A DNA stretch of 64,000 nt from Urophycis tenuis (lineage: Eukaryota > Chordata > Actinopteri > Gadiformes > Phycidae), in NCBI GenBank assembly GCA_036785325.1, contig JAXIVH010000098.1, positions 196,001 to 260,000 of the forward strand. The letters run 5' to 3'. Below, in pieces: positions 40,060-55,354 of this stretch. A program made the position numbers and the translations under genes. The notes under the pieces are model-generated. The model had not been told where the DNA came from and ran no database searches. It saw nothing but the letters and a program-made list of their open reading frames with translations. Numbering within the stretch: position 1 is the first letter of the stretch; every line of letters begins with the position of its first letter.

Positions 40060-41600
40060 GTGTCAAAGTCAGACAGACAGATCAGCGGGGCCTGCTGTGT
40101 AGGGCCGTTATGGCCGCAGGGATCAGGCTTTTTCCCAGACGAGCCCTCCTGAACTTGATTGTTCTGTACCTGCGCCCTGAGGGTAATGGGGTGATGTATT
40201 GGTGCAGTGGGTGAGTGGTGTCTTGTACTATTGAGTTTGCTAGGCGGTTGATGGATTTTTTATTTAGTTCTGTGAGGTTGGGTGTGGGGAGACCAATGAT
40301 TTTAGCGGCTGTGTTTGTGATGCGTGTGAGTTTGGCCCGATTGGAGACAGAGAGCATGGTGAAGAAGCATGTGGAACAGTACAGAAGGATGCGTTGGATA
40401 ATGCTTTGGTAAAGTAACAACAGGAGGTGAGGTGCGACGTACAATCCTTTAAGTTTTCGGATGGCAGACGGTCTCTGTTGGCTTCTTTTTTTAATGTCTG
40501 TGGTGTGCTGGTCAAAGGTGAGTTTATTGTCCAGAGTTATTCCCTAGTATTTGAATGTATTTACTGTCTCGACTGTTAGGGTGTTTATGATGGTGAGGTG
40601 CTGGGGTGAGGGGGGGTTGAAAAGTAGTTCCTTTGTTTTATTGACATTGATTTGGAGATGGTTGTCTGTGCACCAGCTGGCGAAGTGAGTGACTGTGTTG
40701 TGATAGTCCAGAGTGGATTGGTTGTCTGAGAGGAGTGTGAAGATGGCTGTGTCGTCAGAATATTTCAGATATGAAGTGGTGAGTGAGATGCTGAGGCAGT
40801 CATTGGTGTAAAGAATGAACAGGAAAGGGCTCAACACACACCCCTGGGGTACCCCGGTGTTGATGGTGAGTACAGGGGATGTGGTTGAGCCCACTCTTAT
40901 TGCTTGCAGTCTATCGGTCAGGAAGTTGTGGGTGAGGTGGATCAGCTGGGGGGATATTGAAGTGGTGTAGTTTCTGGATCAGCAGGTGTTTATGTAGGGA
41001 GTCAAAGGCAGAGCTGAAGTCTTTGAAAAGGATCCTGGCGAAATTGCCTGGGGAGTCTAGGTGCTGGAGGAGGAGATGCAGCAGGCAGGCCACGGCATCC
41101 TCTGTGCCTCTTTTCGCCTTGTAGGCAAATTGGAGGGGGTCCATGTGTGGGGAGACAAGTAGAATGATGATGTTCAGCAGCAGTCTCTCTAGGCATTTCA
41201 TTATAATGGATGTTAAGGCTATGGGATGGTAGTGGTTAGGTTCTGTGGGTCTGGGTTTTTTTGGTACTGGGATTATGGTGGCGGTTTTCCATAATGTGGG
41301 TATTATGGCAGTCCAGTAGGATTGGCAGAAGAGTGAGTGCAGTATTGGAGAGAGCTCCATGGCACAAGTTTTAAGCACCCTGGCTGAGATGCCATCAGGC
41401 CCTGGGGCTTTGCCGGGCTTACAACGGCTGAGCTGGTGCCGTACCTCCTCCTCTGTGAAGGGGGCTGGTTCTTCGCGGTCTATTGGTGGGAGGGCTCTCA
41501 ACAAAACATGACACTCAGATGAGAAGTCCTGGTTGTCGTGACGGGTGAAGGTTTCTGGATCGCTGACTGTGCATGTTGATTAGGGTTCACATCCTGTCAG
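40060..41600 (-). mobile_element. LINE RT fragment with SDD catalytic box (LINE F)
   Basis: Minus strand, from the right: 'MLRALPPIDREEPAPFTEEE', 'CKPGKAPGPDGISARVLKTC', 'ATIIPVPKKPRPTEPNHYHP', 'FAYKAKRGTEDAVACLLHLL' and 'ILFKDFSSAFDSL' (41,504-40,911). In a second frame (40,894-40,544) come 'NTGVPQGCVLSPFLFILYTN' and 'YLKYSDDTAIFTLLSDN'. In further frames 'NRAKLTRITNTAAKIIGL' and 'FRRARLGKSLIPAAIT' end near 40,082. The pattern fits the jockey/CR1-like LINEs common in fish. The endonuclease is missing, and at least three frameshifts occur. Confidence 0.8.
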
Positions 41601-43887
<2,287 letters not shown>

Positions 43888-44139
43888 GAAACTGGGACGA
43901 GTCCTAAAAGACCATTGTGCTCTTTTTCTTTTCTCTTTACCGAATGAGTCTCTCGTGGATTACAGAACTGCTATCTCATGGTGTCCCCCATCCCTTCTTG
44001 CTCTCATCTGGCTGGTTGGATGTATGGGGGTGGGTAGATAGGGAAGTGCTGGGGTGTTAGACTCCCAGCCGAAATGTTCTGGGTGCATATCCCAGTTTCT
44101 GCAGCCTATACAGTCTTATTTTGTATGAAACTTAGTGGA

Positions 44140-44470
44140 TGCAACCTATTTTCCCATAATTTGTTTTAATTTGTCCATTATTGAGCGAGAAAGCTTCAGC
44201 CATAGTCTGTGAAAACAAGCTGCAATGTAGTCCTTTAGGGCAATGGCGTCCCACCCACCTCTAAAAGTGCTTGTCTTTTCCACTGTCAGGCTCAGTTTAT
44301 ATTCTATCATTGTGGAATGGATCGCTGCAGAGAAATAAAATGTGTTTCTTTACCTTTCGCTTCATTGTTTGTTATATTGTCCAATCAAGTGGTTGGCCAC
44401 CACAACGACTTAAAATGATTGGAAAATAGGGACCAGGTTGAAAATGCTCAAGTTTTCCTTTGTTGACGCT
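44140..44470. mobile_element. Foldback-type repeat, copy without the nested insertion
   Basis: Read in reverse complement from 44,465, CAAAGGAAAACTTGAGC and CAACCTGGTCCCTATTTT match the element at 25,141. GACAAGCACTTTTAGAGG (44,258-44,275, minus) is the unoccupied equivalent of the 25,567/32,320 junction. The other side (TTGAGCGAGAAAGC, GCAATGTAGTCC) shows it is itself an inverted repeat. Confidence 0.65.
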
Positions 44471-44732
44471 TGGAAACATGCCTGTTGGTAAAAATTGTGT
44501 GGTCGTCAAGGCTTTGGCCCTTAATATGATTATTATGAAGTATGTTCAGAAATAGGGAAATAAGAATGAATATAAAAACTAAATTCTATATATTTATCAG
44601 TTTAATTTAGGTATTAATTTATCGTCAATTTATTTGAGCATACATACAGTAATTTTTACCAGTTTTTATGTTTGGGAGCTGTAAAAAAAAAACTCTTAAC
44701 ATTCCTAACCCTTAATAAGTGTATCACACTAG

Positions 44733-45083
44733 CTGCCCACATCAATTTCCAGAAAGTACAATGCAATTAGGGCCAATCAGGGACTGTGTCAAAATTGATG
44801 ACGTAAACGGGCCAATCGGAGTGAGCTGTAGCTGATAACATAGAACACTGCTGGAAAAACGGTTTAATAGCGACCCCTAAGCAATATGCGACAATGTTAC
44901 TAGAGTAAACACAGCCATAAGTGTAGTTATTGCTGAAAAAGACCCGATAACCACTATTAAACAAGATCCAGAGAATGCACTACCGTTTCTCTGCCATGTT
45001 CGCCCTTCTTTATTTGTTGGACTGGCTTAACGAGTTTGTTTGTCAAGGCAAATACTCCCACCCACTGTAATTGATGTGGGCAA
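44733..45083. mobile_element. 351-bp MITE with CTAG flanks
   Basis: CTAG on both sides (44,729-44,732 and 45,084-45,087). Terminal repeats are CTGCCCACATCAATTT and the complement of AATTGATGTGGGCAA. Non-coding. Confidence 0.75.
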
Positions 45084-45087
45084 CTAG

Positions 45088-45769
45088 AGGTCTGATCTGT
45101 GTAGCAAAACAGAATGTGAAGTCTCATTATTAGGATGGTACTCCAGCCTAGATGAAGGTAAGAATTAAGAGAAATGCCACAGCCATCCGTCAGCTATTAG
45201 TGAGTGAAATTTCCTGTGAAAATATATAAGTGGAGGGATATGAAGGGAGACATGAGCAGAGAGGAAGGGACATTTTTTTGATTGTTTGGTTGAAAAGTAT
45301 TTAAGAAAAGTATTGTAGTATAAAGCCTATAAGCATCTCTGAGAATTTAATCGAAGGCCTACAGTTTGAATCACTTTTGTTTAAAAAGCAAGAAAGTAAC
45401 AAGCAAATACAATCAATCTATGCACTTTAAATGCCAATCAACCGATGGGAATCTGTAGCCTGATACAGCCTTCTTTTCCACCCTCTTTTGCATAGTTTTT
45501 TCATTGACATTCCCCATTTTGACATTCACCATTGTTGGGTAAAGAAATATAGAAATTGTAATTGTAATTGTAAATATGTATTAATCATGTTGAATAAATT
45601 AAATTAATTAAATAAATTAAATACATAAATTAAACTGGACAATATATATATACTGCTAAATATGAAAATAAATCACATTTTTACTATTGACATTAACTCC
45701 AGTAGTTCCTTATTAATTAGCATTTATGACGCATTTATTGATTCATATTTGACATGTATTGATTTATTG
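45088..45769. other. AT-rich interval
   Basis: No gene seen. It holds short AATTAAATAA-type tandem words at about 45,590-45,630. Confidence 0.4.
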
Positions 45770-46061
45770 TCTCAATTCTGGGACCTTGTGGTCTTCATTT
45801 GTCATTCCCATGTTTTTTAGACATGGGAACGAAATTTGTTCTCTGCATTTGACCCATGCTATTGTACATAGGAGCAGTGGGCTGCTATGATCAGCGCCCG
45901 GGGAGCAAGTTGGGGTTTAGGGTTCAGTGTCTTGCTCAAGGACACTTCAACATGCAGACAGTTTTGGAAGTGGGGATCAAGGGTATCGAACCGCCGACCC
46001 TATGGTTAGTGGACCACCTGCTCTGTCCACCCACTCTACCCACTGAGCGACTGCCGCCCCT
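45770..46061 (-). mobile_element. tRNA-derived SINE
   Basis: Minus strand, head at 46,061: GGGGCGGCAGTCGCTCAGTG then GGTAGAG (A-box-like, about 46,031-46,050) and GGTTCGATACC (B box, 45,982-45,992) form a tRNA-like polymerase III promoter with suitable spacing. A fish SINE body follows (GTCCTTGAGCAAGACACTGA, CCCGGGCGCTG, CAGCCCACTGCTCC). A polyadenylation-like AATAAATC lies near 45,760. The tRNA part carries an insertion-like variable region and cannot be a functional tRNA gene. Confidence 0.75.
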
Positions 46062-46352
46062 AATTATTAATTAATTAATTATGTCCCTGTTGGTCCTCCA
46101 TCGCAACTTGTCGCAGTGAGAAGTGACAAGCTGCAGAGTCTCAATGTTATTCCAGACAATCGGCATGTTAAAAGAATGGGGTATTTCCTCAATTCAGTTC
46201 AGTGTAAGCAACAACAAGATGACTACTGTATTAGTGATAGACCGATACATCGGCCGATATTTGCGTCTTTTACGTGTATCGGCATCGGCCGATTCATGGG
46301 TGCGTTCACCGATCGTACCCACCCGTTCGCCAGTTTTTTCTGGCATGACTTA

Positions 46353-46977
46353 TGCCCCATCTACATTAACCCGGGTAAATATAAAAACGCACATTCGCAA
46401 TGAAAACAATCTCCGTCCACACTATTGTTTTCGTATCGTTTACGGAATGTTTTGCATCCACGTTCCACACTGAAATGATTTTGATAAACAATGATTGTCA
46501 TGGTTAAGCGACTCCCGCCACGCCTCTCTGTTTATATTACAGGCGCGCGATCAGCTGATAGCGTTAATACACGCGACTCTCGCTTAAGCACAAGTACAGC
46601 GCTCGCCTTCGGCGTTGGAGTAACGAATAAGTGTTACATAGTATGCCGAGTAGTAACTGAAGATACACAAGTACATTGCTCAGATAGATCATCCTTTCCA
46701 TTTCACCTGCCATGTTTGTTAAGATGATCGTCTCAGTCTCGAGCGCAAGCTTGCGGCATTGTCATGGCAACCGAACGTCAGCGTTTCTAAAAGCCTCCAT
46801 CTACCCTGATCACACTACAACGTGAACCCAGAGTTTTCACATCCATCCACCTCAGCGAACGTTTCTGAAAAGCATAATTTTCAGCGTCGGAATTCTCCAT
46901 TCTAATGTGGACGGAAGGGCTAAATGGATACATATTTATGCGTTTCTGGATTTACCCGGGTTAATGTAGACAGGGCC
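46353..46977. mobile_element. Harbinger-type MITE nested in hAT copy 2
   Basis: TTA on both sides (46,350-46,352 and 46,978-46,980). Ends TGCCCCATCTACATTAACCC and the complement of GTTAATGTAGACAGGGCC. It is the same insertion as 35,337-35,951, seen in reverse. Confidence 0.85.
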
Positions 46978-46980
46978 TTA

Positions 46981-47489
46981 CTGTACGTACACACCGCCAG
47001 CGACTTGAGCTTCCAAAGATTACGGAAGTCATTCACTTTCAATGGAAGCCGGCTTCTCTCTGCAAGAAGCGGCAAATCCGTCGGCGTCGCGTTTTGGGCG
47101 TCTTGAGCGACTTGAGCGTCAAGCAGAAAAAAAACGACCAGTAACCAATTGGAATAGGCATCCTTTGCGCGGGCTGATTCCCGAGAACATTCGATTCTTT
47201 CGAAACTTTCGTTCCTACCAAGACATTAGTTCCGAGAAAATGGAGGAGAAGCTAATCATTGCGGTTGCTGGTTTCCCAATCATTTACGACATGAGTTTGT
47301 TCGCATATAGATAGCAGCGATTGTTTGCTTGGCGGCTCCTTTAAAAGATAGAACATGATCGTACATAGAATACCGCTACGTCAGAGCGGCCAAAGCGTCT
47401 GAAAGCTTCCCCCTACTTTTGACAAGCGTCCTTGGCGGGGCGTCCAGAGCTTCTTGGAAGCTCAAGTCGCTGGCGGTGTGTACGTACAG
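46981..47489. mobile_element. TA-flanked MITE with 34-bp perfect terminal repeats
   Basis: The left end (46,981-47,014, starting CTGTACGTACACACCGCCAG) is the exact complement of the right end (47,456-47,489). TA lies at both borders, which suggests a Tc1/mariner-type MITE. Copy 1 at 35.3 kb gives the empty site. It is inserted at the edge of the nested Harbinger-type MITE. Confidence 0.85.
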
Positions 47490-47749
47490 TAACAAAAAGG
47501 CGTCCACAGGCACACTGCAGTCCACGTGAAGACCATGCATTGCCCCTCCCCCGAATTGAGATTTGTACCATTTGTTATCATTGTATCATTTTTATTATGT
47601 TAATTGAGGGAGCAAAAGCAGCATTGGCTCCAAATATCGGCTCAAGAAAATCGGCAGCTCGTATCGGTCATCGGCTAAGGCTGATGAAAAAAAAATCGGT
47701 ATCAGCATCGGCCCTAAAAAATCCATAACGGTCGATCCCTATACTGTAT

Positions 47750-48554
47750 TTACATTTAGCCAAAATAAAAGTAGCTTTATTGTCAATTCCTTCAATTCAT
47801 TTACGGCATTTAGCAGACACATTTGGAAATATAGAAATGTATGTATATATGAGTCAAGCGATGAATGTGTTTGCCGAGAAACCTTGCTGCTCTTTCTCGC
47901 ATCTCTCCCTCACAGCTCTACGCCACCATCACCCTCGTCATTAAGAGTTAATAAAGTACTATGTTAAGTACTGTGTGTTCCTGCACCCCACCCCTTCTCC
48001 CCATACAGGCATAAATAACTACTGGGATGCCTTCTAACGACTGATTGGTGGTTGTGATATTTGAATTTTGGCACCACTTCAATGGCGCTCACTGTTTATT
48101 TTCTGATGAGCTGTGGGCTCTCTCTCCGCTGAACGATGAGGATGCTGGGGCTCTCCCCCTCAATGCTGCTGATACTGAGGCTCTCCTCAATGCTGGATGC
48201 CCCCCTTAACATTGCTGATACTGGGGCTGTCTCTCACTCAACACTGAGGATTCTGTGGCTCTGGCACATTCCTAAGGCTGCGCAAATATGTCAAGAATGG
48301 TGTTGTTTGGTCTTTCTCCCATTACTGATCCTTTTTTTTCTTTTCCTGCGTGTTTACAAATGACAACGCCTGCCAGACACTGGTGACGGTCATCAACGTT
48401 CATCATTTGAGGATGTTTTTAAGTCATTTGAATCCTATTAAGAACAAATACTCTACACTCGTGCTTTGTTTCGACCTATTAACTTCTCACCTTTCTCCTA
48501 TTTGCTTGGAAGCTCTTGGATGACCTGTGTTCATACTTAATGATCTGTGGTGCA

Positions 48555-48594
<40 letters not shown>

Positions 48595-50037
48595 CTATGC
48601 CTGTATGGGTTAATGGTTGCAGTTGCTATAAATTCCAATTTGTAGTTGGCCATGAAGAATCTCATTCTTTGCTGTGCCCAGATGGACATGTGCAGTGATC
48701 AGTATTTTTAATGATTTTGAAATGATTGATTTTGGAAGGTTGTGGGATTGAATAATAATGAAAAACTAGACCAGTGTTCACAGACAAGTATTGGGACCTC
48801 CAGGTACTACCCCTCTTTGACCCCATTATCTCTTATGGCTCTCAGGCCACTAGGGTCAGCCCCCATCTTCCAACAACATACCCAGCCATCAGTGAGGTGA
48901 CATCACAACAGGAAGAGGAAACAGGGAGCATGTGTCAGTGAGTCAGCAGAATAGTCAGCCAGTCTGATTGCCTGACTTGGACTGGCTGGCTGGTTTTCAT
49001 ATCAGCAACACATGATGTGCTCTGGGTCAGCCCACTTGACCTCCCTCTTCCTTTGTCTCAACACACGCTCATTCACACATGCACGCATGCACACACACAC
49101 ACCGCTTTATTGAACCACTCCTCAATAAATCATTACTTTTTTTTACAGCATGACTGGATAGATAAACTAATCTGCTCCTTTTATTGGATATCTCAATAGC
49201 TGTATTACCATCTGGCTAACAAGTTATGGAGACCAAAGCTGAATTCACAGTTCAGAGTACCCCACGTTTGTGAAGATCCGAATCATGACTCGCATACACA
49301 ACACAGATCTGTCATTGTCCAATCAGAATAGTCAGATTCAAGTCGTGTTTCAAATTGTCCCGCCTCTCTGGGCGATTTCATTGATGTGTAAAATTGCCCA
49401 AGCATTCCCCCATTGACTCTCATGTTAAAAAAAACTTTTTTGTGGAAAATTACCCTCTGATGCATTTTGAAGGAGGATTTGAGACTCGCCCTAACGCGCT
49501 TGTGTCATGCATAATGCAAGCGCATTACCGAACCCACACTTCCTCAACTGGCTAATCCAGTGTGTAAAGTTTTGCGGAGTGTTCGAGTTGTCTTTGCGAG
49601 GCAAGGATGTGACGGGGGGCTCCACCAACCCAGGTATTGTTCTTGGATTGATGGACTTCGTGGCACAGTTAGACAGGTTTTGATGAGTATGTTGTAAAGG
49701 TTGTGAAAGCTCTTGATCCTTGGTCAATTAATAAATACTTGACTTAATATGCTGCCCCTGTCTTTATATGTTTGCTGGACATATCTTGTGTCCTGTTTAG
49801 CTATTTTACATCATACAACATTAGATTCATGTAAATAATTAATTCTGGAGCTACACAATTTTTGTTTATCGAGTTGCCATCTAGTGGACACAAGAAGGAC
49901 TCTGTATGAGTTAATCATCTAATAACAAACTGATACTGTCTTGCTTAATGCACCTACTGAATGGGTCATCTTAACCATTATCAGAAATGATAGCAAAAAT
50001 TGCCCCCGCTGAGATTTTCTTCTGGAGCCACCACTTT
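47750..50037. other. Intronic-looking interval with simple repeats
   Basis: No gene recognised. It contains a degenerate tandem region rich in GCTGATACTG(A/G)GGCTCT words (48,135-48,265), (CA)n at 48,556-48,593 and a short (CA)n near 49,085-49,102. Confidence 0.45.
48556..48593. repeat. (CA)n microsatellite
   Basis: About 19 uninterrupted CA units. Confidence 0.95.
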
Positions 50038-50420
50038 ACAGGGAGCCAGTGGAGGTCATGGAAGAGGGGGGTCAAATAGGATAATTTAGGTAGGTTTAAC
50101 ATGAGGCGTGCTGCAGCGTTCTGGATTCACGGCAAAGGTTTTATCACAGTTGCAGGGAGTCCGACCAAAAGCGAGTGTCGGTAGTCGAGGCGGGAGATGA
50201 CAAGTGGTTGGGTCAGGAGCTGTGCCGCTTCCCTCGTGAGTAATGGCCGGATCCTGCAGATGTTGTAAAGAGCAAATCTGAAGGATTGGGTCACTGCAGT
50301 GACGTTTGCAGTACAGGACAGTTGATTGTCGAGTGCATCTTTGAGTTTGACACTTTTTAAGCTCTGAGAGTACTACACGTCATTGGATGCGCAGGTCCTC
50401 AATCTGCAAATGATGTGTAC
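50038..50420 (-). mobile_element. L2-like LINE fragment (LINE C family)
   Basis: Plus-strand text GGGAGCCAGTGGAGGTCATG...GCGTTCTGGATTCACGGCAA matches the minus-strand LINE at 12,550-12,650, and CGAGGCGGGAGATGACAAGT matches the complement of the plus-strand copy at 61.57 kb. It is part of the RT C-terminal region, heavily decayed, truncated on both sides. Confidence 0.75.
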
Positions 50421-50593
50421 GGTGTCTGAATAACTGAGTTTGTTTGGGGATTTTCACATATGCCCAGGATACAGAAGTTTGATTTGGCCTTAACATAACA
50501 CCCTTTTTCCTTCGCTACCCCCTACCCCTGTTAGTATTTCAAATAAGTATTTTGTGCATAACTGACATCCTTGTTATTGATGTTGTTTTGCAG

Positions 50594-50644
50594 ATGGTTC
50601 CCTCCCTAAAGAGCCAAAAGGAGATGTATCTAGCCACATAGCAG
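50594..50644 (+). CDS. Probable second coding exon of the host gene
   Basis: A 51-nt exon between a strong acceptor (TGTTGTTTTGCAG) and a donor (GCAG|GTAATG). Starting in the phase left by 22,624-22,693 it reads 'DGSLPKEPKGDVSSHIA' with no stop and again ends in phase 1. Length is a multiple of three. Small size and unknown protein keep this tentative. Support comes from the matching phase, good splice sites and absence of any transposon signature around it. Confidence 0.5.
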
Positions 50645-52065
50645 GTAATGTGAGCACACATTCACACACGCACGTCATAACAAATGTGTGTGCTCTACAC
50701 TTTTTCCCATGTTTGTGTGTGTGGAGTGCTGTCTAACACTTCACACCCTATATCAAATGTTGACAAGCACATTGTTCAACACGATCACACACAAAGAACA
50801 CATTGGTTTCATCTGTAATTGTTCCCAGTGACGGCGACACAGGCTGTAATCAGCTGTCATCTATCTCACACTGTACAAACACACACACACAATTACTGGG
50901 ACACACAGCACTCTCTTGCTCTCGTCTTCAAACCTTCTGTGTCACTGGTCCCCTGTTTTGCCTATCCATCTTCTATACTGTGATTGGTCACCTATTTCGG
51001 GGTCACCGTAGCAACGCAGGTCTGATGATGGCTAGTGAAGAAAACTTCATCTCTTTATCACTTTCATTCCTTTATCTAACCACCACTTATTAGTTTTGGG
51101 CTGGAGAAATTCTCATCAACATTCTTTTGAATAAAAAGACTTGATTTCAAAAAAGCCATCTCTGCCATCGTTGAATTTCATAAAACCCTCCCTTTGACAG
51201 CTGCCAGTTGATAATTATTCTGATATGAAACCAGTAACAAATATGGTTTTGGGTTAGCTAATATATGTTTAGCATAAATAGCACTACCCTTCAACAGCTT
51301 GCCAACTACTAATGTAGTGTTCATTGCTGAAAGAATGATTTTAAGCATCAACATGGTCATTTTCTTTTGAGGCTTTTCATAAGGAACCCGGTGGCTTTGT
51401 TAAGGAACCATTGTTGTTTTTGCCTCTCCTGCTGCTTTCCAGGGATCATACTTCCTTATTGTGTTTGTGTGTATGTGTTTATATGTGACGTTTGTGTGTG
51501 TGTGTGTGTCTGGAGCGGGGTCAGCCAACCCATCTGTTAGTGGAGAGATGGCACTGTGTTGGGCAAGACGGACCCAGGCCGAGGGGCAACAAGAGGAGGG
51601 TGGCTTCTCTCTGGGCTGTTGTAGCACCTAGTTGACATGTGATTTTCAAAACACATTAAAACACCAGGCAGTAATTTTCATGCTCTTGACTCATGAGGAA
51701 CACATGATGAACTGTGTGCAATTGAGCTGCACACAGTTCCTCATGTGTGTCTGTGTGGGTTTAATTGTGTATGGATCTGGAGGTGGAAGAAGACAACGTT
51801 TCAAAAGAGTCAGAGGGTGAAGGAGAGAGAGGAATGGAGAGGAATAGAGGCAGTGAATGAGGGAGAGGACGTATTGTGGCTTAAATAATTACTATCAACA
51901 AGCTGGTTGATTAATTAGCTAACAGTGAAGGATTGCGACTGTGCTGCAGGCTGTACAGGAAGACAAAATGAGGACGAGAGAGAGAGATAATTGATGCCGT
52001 GGTGGCCATCACGCCATCTTCATCCCAAATGCTTCTCTGGCTCCGACACGAGGGGGCACCTGCAT

Positions 52066-52067
<2 letters not shown>
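50645..52067. other. Intronic-looking interval
   Basis: No gene recognised. Short TG/CA tracts occur at about 50,660-50,720, 50,878-50,890 and 51,490-51,512. Confidence 0.45.
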
Positions 52068-52413
<346 letters not shown>

Positions 52414-52787
52414 CTCTCATGCACACTAGAGCCTAGTTTTTGCATATCGTCTAGTCTTTATCAGTCGTCCGTGTTTTGATAACATTAGAGCTCTACAGTT
52501 TCCTTGACCAGGGGTTATCTACAAATGGAACATTATGGGCGATTCTGAGTTTAAATGTAAAGCGTACAGTATCTATGGACCCCTGGAAATCATGTTTTCA
52601 TATCAATTTTGAGTTTATTGTAAATAAGTTAAAGATGGTTGTGTTTTGGTATCAAGTTAAAATCAGTGTAGTATATTACTATACTATGGAGTTGGATTCA
52701 TGCCATAAGGTTTGTACATCAGTACAATATTTTGGACATGTGTTTCACATTGGGGTCGACCAATCATGTTCTTCAAGGCCCATAATA

Positions 52788-52816
52788 TATATAAATATAT
52801 ATAAATATAATATATA

Positions 52817-52879
<63 letters not shown>

Positions 52880-52902
52880 ATATATATATATTTAATATAT
52901 TT

Positions 52903-52938
<36 letters not shown>
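52788..52938. repeat. (AT)n-rich array
   Basis: TATA-rich repeat of about 150 bp with interruptions AAATATA and TTGTATA. Confidence 0.9.
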
Positions 52939-52939
<1 letters not shown>

Positions 52940-53018
52940 TGCAAAAAACATCCCATATTGGTTTTACACATGCTACATGTTATTGAACTAAACATTTGCT
53001 GCAAAGATTAATTCTTCC

Positions 53019-53170
53019 TTGGAATCTGACGAACATAGCACTCTAAACTCTCTCCATAGAAATGTTAAGTCAGATTTTTAGATGTATGATATGGTTGGAA
53101 TCTGATGAACATAGCACTCTAAACTCTCTCCATAGAAATGTTAAGTCAGATTTTTAGATGTATGATATGG
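53019..53170. repeat. 76-bp tandem duplication, one mismatch
   Basis: Unit 1 (53,019-53,094) and unit 2 (53,095-53,170) are identical except GACGAAC against GATGAAC. The unit starts TTGGAATCTGA. Non-coding. Confidence 0.95.
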
Positions 53171-55354
53171 TTGATGTACGTCTCTAAATGCACACACACA
53201 TTATATGTAGGGAAATCAACCGCTTAATGTTACGATCGACGCAAGCTAAATTTGGAGGTGATGGGTATTCCTGCCCACTGTAAGAATTTGCAAAGATATT
53301 GTTTTTTATGTAATAACCAGTCTATTTAGTGAGCCTTCACAAAAGACAAGTGATTGTTTATAGGCAGCTTATCACTGTTGCCTTAACTGAAAAAAACAAT
53401 GACAGACAGCTTAATTTACAAGAGTTAAGTACCCTTATATCAAGAGCTTGATAAAATGACTTGTATGACGATGTGGTATGACGATTGATGTGGAAAATTG
53501 GTTGTTGGTTTGGATATCCTTTAACATTTTTAATTGAGCGAGGCTTGTCAAATTCATGCCAAGGTAGATTGTTGCACAGAATTAAACATGATCTGTTTTT
53601 GTATTGCAACTGTAGTTAAATTAAGTTTCTGACAATATAAAATAGAAAAAGTAAAAACCTTTGTGAGCAATAATTGGTCTTTTTGAATCAATTTGTGTGG
53701 GTCAGTATGGAGTTTGTGGATAACATAAGTCAATTGCAATACAAGTACTTTACCAAATGTCTCATCCCAATGACCAAAGTGCAATACTGCTATTATTAAA
53801 ATTTGTGCCAACCGAGGACTGTCTTTCTTTGCAAAGAGAGCAAACGAAGAGATTTTGAGAAGTTATATTGGTTAGGGATATTTGAGTGAAGCAGGAGAGA
53901 CATGGTTTGATCACCCAGGCTGGTATTTAACTGGATTCAGCCACCCTTCAATTTTTGATGCTGCAGATGTTTAATTTTAACCAGCTTTATGGAAGTCGTG
54001 CAGCACCCCGTCAAAGTTGAATAATTTGGCCTGGTCAGTTTCTATGTGCTTACCTTTGTTGGACAAAACAATGCTACAGAGCTGATACACTGAACACTCG
54101 TTTGGAATATAATATAATTTAAATGGCTTGCCAACTGCCCTTTTTCAGAATGCGTGGTCACCACAAGAGGGGTGAGTTGAAGGGAATTCAGCTGATATAC
54201 ATCTGACCTTAGACGATGTCAACAATTAACCTGGCATCTTGGGAAAACAGCCACATCCTTTTTTTTTTAAACTGATAAGGTACTTTGCCTGAATGTTCTC
54301 TGATCTTATTCTTTTAGGTTTTGTTTCCTTGATTATATTTTTCAAATAAATAATTTCTTTAGAATAATATATTGGTATGGTTGAGTGGAACCCAGAGGGT
54401 TTTTAGAGGTCAGGTCCTGGCTCATCTCCAGGCTCATCCCTGATAATCTGTGAGAAAATGACAGGCAGGTCCCGTGCTCAATGCACATATTGTGTTTTCC
54501 ATTATGCTTTTATTGTGAATGCTTTGATCACATGATTAAAAGAAATAGACTAGGACAGGGATTAAAGTTCTTGTTCTGTTGTTTTCACATTATGGTTGTC
54601 TTTGAATTTTTTTTGTTACTCATTGTTTTGGGGATACTATGAAAATGTGTTACTGTCCTGTTTTCTGTCATCAGGGACTGTAAAAAGACACTTTAACATG
54701 TTAATTTGTTAAGGTTAATGGTTAAGAAACTTGCTAATAGTCTAGTATGAAAAGGAGATGCGATAAGTGAGTTGTACAGTTGCACAGCCAGTCAGTGGAC
54801 AGAACATTGTTACGGAGGTTTTTTTATTTAGAAATTATCCTGCCTACCAACAGGGAGGGGCCTAATCTTACACATTGCAACTTTAAAATTCAGATAAGAA
54901 AGCAGCTAGCATTTTCCTGTTTCCAGCAATGTCCAAACCCAAAGAAATCTGTAACTGCATTCACAGTCACATGTCAATGGTGTCAATATGCTCTTTACCC
55001 CCTCACTTCCGAAGAAATACGCAAAAACAGTGATACAGTAGATAACACATTTATTAAGATATTTCAATATTGATCTAGCTACTTTTACTGGTGGCTCATG
55101 CCAGCCACCAAGCCAAGGCAGTTTTTCCCACACATAGATTTTCTTGGGCTGGCCATTTAAAAAAAAAAAAAACCTACAAAAAACAACAATTTAAAACAAT
55201 TTTGTATAAGTAAAATATTATTAAGATATGTGCAACACATTCGCTCTTGTCTTCTTACCAAAACATTAACATCTGTGAATAGCCCCCCCCCCCCCCCCTT
55301 CTCCATAAGGAAAGCTAGTGCAAGCTAATGTATGATATAGTAAGCTGTATTATA
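53171..55354. other. AT-rich interval, nothing recognised
   Basis: No coding homology. It has a run of 15 C at 55,284-55,298 and a poly-A near 55,158-55,171. Confidence 0.4.

Larger units (their letters stand above)
46232..47741. mobile_element. hAT element copy 2, inverted, with two nested MITEs
   Basis: Perfect 8-bp duplications TACTGTAT (46,224-46,231 and 47,742-47,749). Ends TAGTGATAGACCGATACATC and GGTCGATCCCTA are the same termini as copy 1 in opposite orientation. It carries the same TTA-flanked MITE (46,353-46,977) plus a further TA-flanked MITE (46,981-47,489) absent from copy 1. Confidence 0.9.

Noticed and set aside
45975..46061. tRNA gene
   Set aside because: A and B boxes are present, but the cloverleaf is not sustained and a SINE body follows directly.
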